From Acetofilamentum sp. (GTDB lineage: Bacteria; Bacteroidota; Bacteroidia; Bacteroidales; DTU049), in contig DYON01000098.1 in NCBI GenBank assembly GCA_020720525.1, positions 1 through 9,233 on the forward strand: DNA of 9,233 bases, in the 5' to 3' direction. The translations under genes and the position numbers were made by a program. The notes beneath the pieces are model-generated. The model did not search any database. It saw nothing but the letters and a program-made list of their open reading frames with translations, and was not told the DNA's origin. Below, piece after piece: positions 4,953 through 9,233 of the stretch. The stretch's first letter is position 1; each line of letters starts with the position of its first letter.

Positions 4953-5177
4953 ATGGCAAAAGTTAAAGGAGCAATTGTGATTGACAAGGATCGCTGCAAG
5001 GGATGCGAGTTGTGTGTGGGTGCTTGTCCGTTCGATGTGATTAGAATGACCGATACGGTTAATATCAAGGGATATTTTTTCGCCGAGCCTTACCAAGATG
5101 CTTGCACTGGGTGCATGAATTGTGCACTTGTTTGCCCCGACGGCGTCATTACTGTTTACTCAAAAAAAGTTGAATAA
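4953..5177 (+). CDS. korD: 2-oxoacid:ferredoxin oxidoreductase delta subunit, 2[4Fe-4S] ferredoxin-like (KorD/VorD type)
   Basis: This 74-residue protein has two classic CxxCxxCxxxCP cluster motifs: C15, C18, C21, C25 and C51, C54, C57, C61. It should bind two [4Fe-4S] clusters and carry electrons from the TPP-containing subunit to an external ferredoxin. An 18-residue segment with KGYFFAEP separates the motifs, as in KorD/VorD subunits. The start ATG 4953 gives MAKVKGAIVIDKDRC, the family's usual beginning. GTG 4929 would add eight residues and probably lies upstream of the transcript start. It is the first gene of a four-gene operon, 17 nt before the alpha subunit. The symbol follows gene order and homology; VorD is the alternative if the substrate is a branched-chain 2-oxoacid. 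Confidence 0.88.
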   Translation: MAKVKGAIVIDKDRCKGCELCVGACPFDVIRMTDTVNIKGYFFAEPYQDACTGCMNCALVCPDGVITVYSKKVE

Positions 5178-5194
5178 TTCTAAAGACTATAAAA

Positions 5195-6274
5195 ATGGGA
5201 GACTTTAAATTAATGAAGGGAAATGAGGCTGTTGCCGAAGCCGCAATCCGTGCAGGTTGCGATGGATATTTTGGATATCCTATTACGCCTCAATCGGAAG
5301 TAATTGAATACCTCATGGCTCAGCAGCCAGAAAAAAGAACTGGTATGGTTGTTTTGCAAGCAGAAAGCGAAACAGCTTCTATTAATATGCTATATGGAGG
5401 TGCAGGTGCCGGAAAACGTGTTATGACAACCTCGTCGAGCCCTGGTATTAGTTTAATGGCCGAAGGTATTTCATATATGGCGGGTGCCGAATTGCCATGC
5501 TTATTGATGAATGTTGTGCGTGGCGGTCCCGGTCTTGGAACCATTCAGCCTTCGCAGTGCGACTATTTTCAAACTGTTAAAGGTGGCGGACACGGCGATT
5601 ATCGAATGTTTGTTATTGCGCCAGCAAGTGTGCAAGAAATGTCCGATTTTGTGAAAATTGGATTCGACATGGCATTCAAATATCGCAATCCTGCGATGAT
5701 TCTTAGCGATGGCGTCATTGGTCAGATGATGGAAAAAGTTGAGCTTTTCGACCCAATTCCTCGCCGTACCGATGCCGAAGTGATTGCTGAATGCCCTTGG
5801 GCAACAACTGGAAAAACTCCCGACCGCGAGCGCAATATTATCACATCGCTCGATCTCGATTCGCTGAAACAAGAGGAGCATGTAATGCACCTTAAAGCCA
5901 AATACGAAGCAATGCAGAAGGAAGTAATGTTTGAAAACATTATGACCGACGATGCCGAATATATTTATGTTGCTTATGGTTCCAGTGCCCGTATTTGTCA
6001 GAAAGCTGTCGATATGGCTCGCGCCGAAGGCATCAAGGTGGGCTTGCTGCGTCCAATTACTCTTTATCCTTTTCCTGAAGCCGAACTGCTTCGCCTTGCT
6101 TCGCAAGTAAAAGGAATGCTTGCTGTCGAAATGAGCCTTGGGCAAATGGTCGAAGATGTTCGCTTGGCTGTTCGTGGAAAAATAAAAGTAGAGCACTACG
6201 GTCGCGTTGGTGGAATGATCCATTCGCCTTCGCAGGTGTTGGAAGCGCTTAAATCTCAAATAATAGGAGGTTAA
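5195..6274 (+). CDS. korA: 2-oxoacid:ferredoxin oxidoreductase alpha subunit (KorA / annotated VorB in relatives)
   Basis: This 359-residue protein is the pyrimidine-binding alpha subunit of a CoA-acylating 2-oxoacid:ferredoxin oxidoreductase. Key parts are GYPITPQSEVIEYL (27-40), with the conserved YPITP; QAESET (55-60), whose glutamate region contacts the TPP pyrimidine; RGGPGLGT (109-116); ILSDGVIGQMME (169-180), typical of PFOR domain I; and a transketolase-C-like end with GLLRPITLYPFPE (283-295). Length fits the short alpha subunits that lack the fused gamma domain, and here gamma is a separate gene. With beta it forms the catalytic unit; TPP lies at their interface. Bacteroidetes homologues are variously named KorA and VorB, and the sequence does not decide between 2-oxoglutarate and branched-chain substrates. 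It lies 17 nt after delta and 4 nt before beta. Confidence 0.9.
   Translation: MGDFKLMKGNEAVAEAAIRAGCDGYFGYPITPQSEVIEYLMAQQPEKRTGMVVLQAESETASINMLYGGAGAGKRVMTTSSSPGISLMAEGISYMAGAELPCLLMNVVRGGPGLGTIQPSQCDYFQTVKGGGHGDYRMFVIAPASVQEMSDFVKIGFDMAFKYRNPAMILSDGVIGQMMEKVELFDPIPRRTDAEVIAECPWATTGKTPDRERNIITSLDLDSLKQEEHVMHLKAKYEAMQKEVMFENIMTDDAEYIYVAYGSSARICQKAVDMARAEGIKVGLLRPITLYPFPEAELLRLASQVKGMLAVEMSLGQMVEDVRLAVRGKIKVEHYGRVGGMIHSPSQVLEALKSQIIGG
6265..6270 (+). promoter_or_regulatory. Strong Shine-Dalgarno for the beta subunit
   Basis: AGGAGG (6265-6270) lies 8 nt before the ATG at 6279. It is made from the codons for the last two glycines of the alpha subunit. This perfect site stands out because the other starts here have no recognisable Shine-Dalgarno and the phylum makes little use of it. 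Confidence 0.7.
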
Positions 6275-6278
6275 TACT

Positions 6279-7079
6279 ATGGCAGATGTAACTTTAGATG
6301 TTTGGAAAGACATTATAACTCCTGAAAATCAGGTTTATCGCAGAACACCAGTAATGACAATGAAAGAATTGTCGTATTGCCCAGGCTGCGGACATGGAAC
6401 AGCTCACCGAATGTTGGCCGAAGTAATCGAAGAAATGGGAATTCAAAGCGAAACTATTGGTATAGCTCCTGTTGGTTGCTCGGTATTGGCATACGAATTT
6501 CTCAATTTCGATATGCAACAAGCTGCTCACGGTCGTGCTCCTGCTTTGGCTACTGCCATTAAACGTTTGTGGCCAAATCGTTATGTATTTACATATCAGG
6601 GCGATGGCGACCTCGCTGCAATTGGTACTGCCGAAACCATTCATGCTTGCAACCGTGGCGAAAATATCGTTATCATTTTTGTAAACAACGGTATTTATGG
6701 AATGACTGGCGGACAAATGGCTCCAACCACTTTGCCAGGTATGAAAACCAGTACTTCTCCTTATGGACGCGAAGCAATTCTTATGGGCAATCCTCTTCGT
6801 ATTACAGAATTGGTTGCTGCATTGCCAGGAACTTATTACGTTTCGCGCCACTCGGTTCATAAACCAGGAAACGTGCGCAAACTCAAAAAAGCTATTCGCA
6901 TAGCTTTCGAAAATCAAAAAGAGAACAAAGGTGTTTCGTTTATCGAAGTGGTTTCCAATTGCAATTCGGGTTGGAAAATGACTCCAGTGAAATCGAACGA
7001 ATGGATGGAAGAAAATATGTTTCCTTTCTATCCGCTTGGCGACATAAAAGTAGATGGCAAACTTGTTCGTGAATTGTAA
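6279..7079 (+). CDS. korB: 2-oxoacid:ferredoxin oxidoreductase beta subunit, TPP-binding (KorB type)
   Basis: This 266-residue protein binds the TPP diphosphate and one proximal [4Fe-4S] cluster. YCPGCGHG (33-40) supplies C34 and C37, PVGCSV has C67, and VVSNCNSGW has C228; these four match the cluster ligands of this family. The TPP/Mg motif is QGDGDLAAIG (107-116), continuing to FVNNGIYGMTGGQMAPTT (134-151). NNGIYGMTGGQ is the conserved Mg-side loop. It decarboxylates a 2-oxoacid and passes two electrons to the clusters while CoA takes the acyl group, and can run in reverse for reductive carboxylation. It follows alpha by only 4 nt and has the perfect AGGAGG at 6265, so efficient, coupled translation is expected. 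The short N-terminal extension (1-25) before the CPGC core is normal for VorB/KorB-like proteins. Confidence 0.92.
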   Translation: MADVTLDVWKDIITPENQVYRRTPVMTMKELSYCPGCGHGTAHRMLAEVIEEMGIQSETIGIAPVGCSVLAYEFLNFDMQQAAHGRAPALATAIKRLWPNRYVFTYQGDGDLAAIGTAETIHACNRGENIVIIFVNNGIYGMTGGQMAPTTLPGMKTSTSPYGREAILMGNPLRITELVAALPGTYYVSRHSVHKPGNVRKLKKAIRIAFENQKENKGVSFIEVVSNCNSGWKMTPVKSNEWMEENMFPFYPLGDIKVDGKLVREL

Positions 7080-7099
7080 TTTTTAAAAAACCGAAAGTT

Positions 7100-7648
7100 A
7101 TGACAGAAGAAATAATTATTGCAGGTTTTGGCGGACAGGGTGTCTTGTCGATGGGAAAAATTCTTGCTTACTCTGGTATGATGCAAGGGCTCGAAGTGAG
7201 TTGGATGCCTTCGTATGGTCCCGAAATGCGCGGTGGAACTGCAAATGTAATTGTTATTATCAGCGACAGCCGCATCAGCTCTCCAGTTCTCACCGAATTC
7301 GACACTGCTATTATCCTCAACCAACAGTCGCTCGATAAATTCGAAAGCACTGTGAAACCAGGTGGTGTGCTTATTTTCGACCCCAATGGAATTATTAAAC
7401 CACCAACTCGAAAAGACATTACCATCTATACCATCGATGCTACCAAAAAATCTTCAGATTTGGGACTTTCTAAAATTTTCAATATGATTGTTTTAGGTTC
7501 TTATCTGAAAGTGAAACCCGTGGTTACCGATCAGTTTATTAAAGCTGGCCTCGAAAAATCGTTGCCAACTCGTCACCATTCATTAATTCCTGAAAATGTG
7601 AAGGCTGTCGAAATTGGAAGAGAATTTGTTACAAGTTATACTGTGTAA
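7100..7648 (+). CDS. korC: 2-oxoacid:ferredoxin oxidoreductase gamma subunit (KorC type)
   Basis: This 182-residue protein is the stand-alone gamma domain of the complex. It has the two hallmark blocks of the POR_N/gamma family: GFGGQGV (9-15), a glycine-rich loop, and PSYGPEMRGGTANV (37-50). The gamma domain completes the CoA-binding side of PFOR-type enzymes; in longer relatives it is fused to alpha. Length is typical. The gene starts 20 nt after beta, preceded by A-rich DNA without a Shine-Dalgarno, and it is the last gene before a strong terminator at 7676. The delta-alpha-beta-gamma order is the usual kor arrangement. Nothing appears truncated and no key residue is missing. Confidence 0.9.
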   Translation: MTEEIIIAGFGGQGVLSMGKILAYSGMMQGLEVSWMPSYGPEMRGGTANVIVIISDSRISSPVLTEFDTAIILNQQSLDKFESTVKPGGVLIFDPNGIIKPPTRKDITIYTIDATKKSSDLGLSKIFNMIVLGSYLKVKPVVTDQFIKAGLEKSLPTRHHSLIPENVKAVEIGREFVTSYTV

Positions 7649-7675
7649 CTCTTTTCTGTGGAATAATCTAATCAG

Positions 7676-7707
7676 AGCTCTTCCCATTTTGGATAGAGCT
7701 TTTTTTT
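7676..7707 (+). terminator. Intrinsic terminator of the kor operon
   Basis: AGCTCT (7676-7681) pairs with AGAGCT (7695-7700). Inside it TCC (7682-7684) pairs with GGA (7691-7693), with one bulged base. Eight consecutive T follow (7700-7707), giving the canonical hairpin plus U-tract. It lies 28 nt after the gamma stop codon and only 12 nt before the next start codon. Confidence 0.85.
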
Positions 7708-7719
7708 ATTTTTTCAACT

Positions 7720-8496
7720 ATGGACAATGTAGCTGAATGGCTTATCGAAAAGGCGAAATTCTATAACCAAAAGTCGTTTATTGAAAGCGATCCAATTTTG
7801 ATTCCACACTTATTTTCGACAAAAGAAGATGTGGAAATTGCAGCTCTGTTTACAGCTATTATTGCTTGGGGCAACCGAAAATCGATTGTTTCTTCAGCAA
7901 CAAAATTATTGCAACGAATGGACAATGCCCCATTCGATTTTGTGATTAATCATTCCGACTCCGACTTGAAAGCTTTCGATGGATTTGTTCACCGAACTTT
8001 CAATGCAACCGATGCTATCACTTTGGTGTCGATGCTTCAGACTGTTTATACTCAACATGGCGGCTTGCAAAAAGTATTTTCTACTCCTTTCATTCATAAT
8101 CAACATGCAAATGCTTTTGATGCAATTGTAAATTTCAGAAAGCTAATGCTAAGCTGCCCTCACGAGAATCGTTTCAAAAAACATATTAGCTCGCCCGAAA
8201 AGGGTAGTGCAGCCAAACGATTGAATATGTTTTTGCGTTGGATGGTGAGGTCCGACAATTGCGGAGTCGATTTTGGATTGTGGCACAACACCTTCCCAAT
8301 GAGCAAATTGCTTATTCCTCTCGATGTACACTCGGCAAGTGTTGCCCGAAGCATTGGGATTTTGAAAAGAACACAAAACGACAGCAAATCGGTTTTGGAG
8401 ATCACCAATTTTTGTGCACAAATCGATCCCAACGACCCAGCTCGTTTCGATTTTGCTTTATTTGGCACTGGTGTTTTCGAAAAACACTATCTTTGA
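7720..8496 (+). CDS. TIGR02757 (DUF2400) family protein
   Basis: This 258-residue soluble protein matches the TIGR02757/DUF2400 pattern throughout. Blocks are DPILIPHLF (24-32), EIAALFTAIIAWGNRKSI (39-56), MDNAPFDF (67-74), HRTFN (91-95), GSAAKRLNMFLRWMVR (162-177), VDFGLW (183-188), IPLDVHSASVAR (199-210) and DPNDPARFDFALFG (236-249). Length is normal and the frame complete. The family is common in Bacteroidetes and scattered elsewhere; I know of no proven biochemical function, so none is given. The helical composition and the conserved LDVH would suit an enzyme or nucleic-acid-binding role, but that is speculation. Its ATG sits 12 nt after the kor terminator and no promoter box is evident in the gap. 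The YdcF-like gene follows after 3 nt, so the two are likely co-transcribed. Confidence 0.88.
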   Translation: MDNVAEWLIEKAKFYNQKSFIESDPILIPHLFSTKEDVEIAALFTAIIAWGNRKSIVSSATKLLQRMDNAPFDFVINHSDSDLKAFDGFVHRTFNATDAITLVSMLQTVYTQHGGLQKVFSTPFIHNQHANAFDAIVNFRKLMLSCPHENRFKKHISSPEKGSAAKRLNMFLRWMVRSDNCGVDFGLWHNTFPMSKLLIPLDVHSASVARSIGILKRTQNDSKSVLEITNFCAQIDPNDPARFDFALFGTGVFEKHYL

Positions 8497-8499
8497 TAT

Positions 8500-9233
8500 A
8501 TGTTTTTCATCATCAGCAAAATATTGTCGTTTCTTTTTAGTCCATTCACATGGATTCTGGCTTTGCTTGTTTTGGGAATTTTTTTTAAAAATCCGAAACG
8601 CAAGAAACGTTTTTTAATTGCGGCGCTTGTATCGACTCTGTTTTTTTCGAATACATTCATAGCCAAAGAATTTATGCGTCTTTGGGAGCCATCGCCAGTA
8701 CCAATTGAATCGCTCCCAAAACACTACGATGCGGCAATTGTATTGGGCGGCGGCATGGTTACTACCGATTCGCGATTCAATTCAACCACATTTCGCCACA
8801 ATACCGATCGAATAATGCAAGCAATTTGGCTCTACGAAAATGGATATGCCGACAAAATTGTAATATCGGGCGGTTCTGGTTCGCTGCAATACCGAAATAT
8901 GCTCGAGGGAAGTATTTTGTATCATTATTTGTGCGATATAGGTATTCCTGCGTCCGATATGCTCATCGACAGTTTGTCCGACAATACTCATCAAAATGCG
9001 GTCAATACAGCAAAATTGCTGAACGATTCTTTGCCCAATGGGAACTATTTGCTCATTACTTCTGCTTCGCACATGCGTAGGAGCTTAGGTTGCTTTCGAA
9101 ACGAAGAAATTGATGCAGATCCTTTTCCAGTCGACTTCACTGCTGGCCAACGCAGTTGGGATGTGATGAATATAATTGTTCCAAAAGCCGAAGCTTTTAT
9201 TATTTGGGAGGAATTGCTGCACGAGATGATTGG
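8500..9233 (+). CDS. YdcF/ElyC-type (DUF218) envelope protein, C-terminus cut by window
   Basis: The gene starts 3 nt after the TIGR02757 stop and stays open to the window end, giving 244 readable residues. Residues 4-28 and about 38-55 are two membrane segments separated by a basic loop (KNPKRKKR), which anchors the rest outside the cytoplasm. The DUF218 domain follows: YDAAIVLGGGM (76-86), ADKIVISGGSGS (117-128), SLSDNTHQNAVNTAKLL (158-174; the S..NT.(E/Q)NA block) and YLLITSASHMRRS (183-195). Two N-terminal helices plus this domain match E. coli ElyC, which acts in envelope and peptidoglycan-lipid homeostasis, better than SanA, which has a single helix. The exact reaction is unproven. Only a few residues should be missing at the C-terminus. 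Confidence 0.85.
   Translation, partial: MFFIISKILSFLFSPFTWILALLVLGIFFKNPKRKKRFLIAALVSTLFFSNTFIAKEFMRLWEPSPVPIESLPKHYDAAIVLGGGMVTTDSRFNSTTFRHNTDRIMQAIWLYENGYADKIVISGGSGSLQYRNMLEGSILYHYLCDIGIPASDMLIDSLSDNTHQNAVNTAKLLNDSLPNGNYLLITSASHMRRSLGCFRNEEIDADPFPVDFTAGQRSWDVMNIIVPKAEAFIIWEELLHEMI

Noticed and set aside
5501..6313. Minus-strand open frame of 270 codons
   Set aside because: It lies antisense to the kor alpha subunit, has no family features, and its composition is that of complementary-strand codons.
6294..6917. Minus-strand open frame of 207 codons
   Set aside because: It is antisense to the kor beta subunit and shows no motif or start signal.
7028..7324. Minus-strand open frame near the korB/korC junction
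   Set aside because: It spans two clear + strand genes in antisense and has no recognisable product.
1..9233. Mobile elements, CRISPR arrays, tRNA genes, toxin-antitoxin or phage-defence genes
   Set aside because: I looked for terminal repeats, transposase or integrase motifs, regularly spaced direct repeats and tRNA arms and saw none that hold up; the content is largely housekeeping.

Overview
The window looks like chromosomal DNA from a member of the Bacteroidetes, most likely an anaerobe near the Bacteroidales. Several independent signs point there. There is a GldA-type ABC ATPase and a TIGR02757/DUF2400 protein. There is a korDABC-type 2-oxoacid:ferredoxin oxidoreductase cluster. Most starts lack a Shine-Dalgarno sequence, and several TAnnTTTG-like -7 promoter boxes are present. 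All genes lie on the + strand. I see no tRNA, rRNA, CRISPR array, insertion sequence, integrase or phage gene.

Layout: (1) 1-110 is the C-terminal tail of a DUF1015 protein, closed by a hairpin terminator. (2) 260-1826 is a compact group with overlapping starts and stops: a short secreted NHL/thioredoxin-type remnant, a SRPBCC-like protein, an HEGGH-containing M50-type membrane protein, and a 56-residue membrane-anchored protein with two CxxC pairs. (3) 1827-2189 is noncoding, rich in inverted repeats, and ends in a promoter. (4) 2190-3095 encodes a GldA-like ABC ATPase with no permease beside it. (5) 3124-4599 is a self-contained metK unit: promoter, a leader that matches the SAM-II riboswitch, metK, and a strong terminator. 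(6) 4600-4952 is AT-rich noncoding DNA with inverted and phased repeats and a promoter. (7) 4953-7707 holds the four subunits of a ferredoxin-dependent 2-oxoacid oxidoreductase (delta, alpha, beta, gamma), ended by a T-tailed terminator. (8) 7720-9233 holds a TIGR02757 protein and a YdcF/DUF218 envelope protein, the latter cut off by the window edge.

The clearest functional story is in the metK unit. MetK makes S-adenosylmethionine (SAM), and its leader carries the conserved pieces of a SAM-II aptamer, so SAM would control its own synthase. A perfect 10-nt complement of the aptamer loop lies just downstream of the aptamer and could form a competing fold. The kor cluster would decarboxylate a 2-oxoacid to an acyl-CoA, or run in reverse, with electrons passing through the 2[4Fe-4S] delta subunit to ferredoxin. 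Sequence alone does not settle whether the substrate is 2-oxoglutarate or a branched-chain 2-oxoacid. I found no convincing new multi-gene system. The best leads are the metK leader, the internally deleted NHL/thioredoxin gene, and the overlapping SRPBCC/M50/Cys-rich trio.
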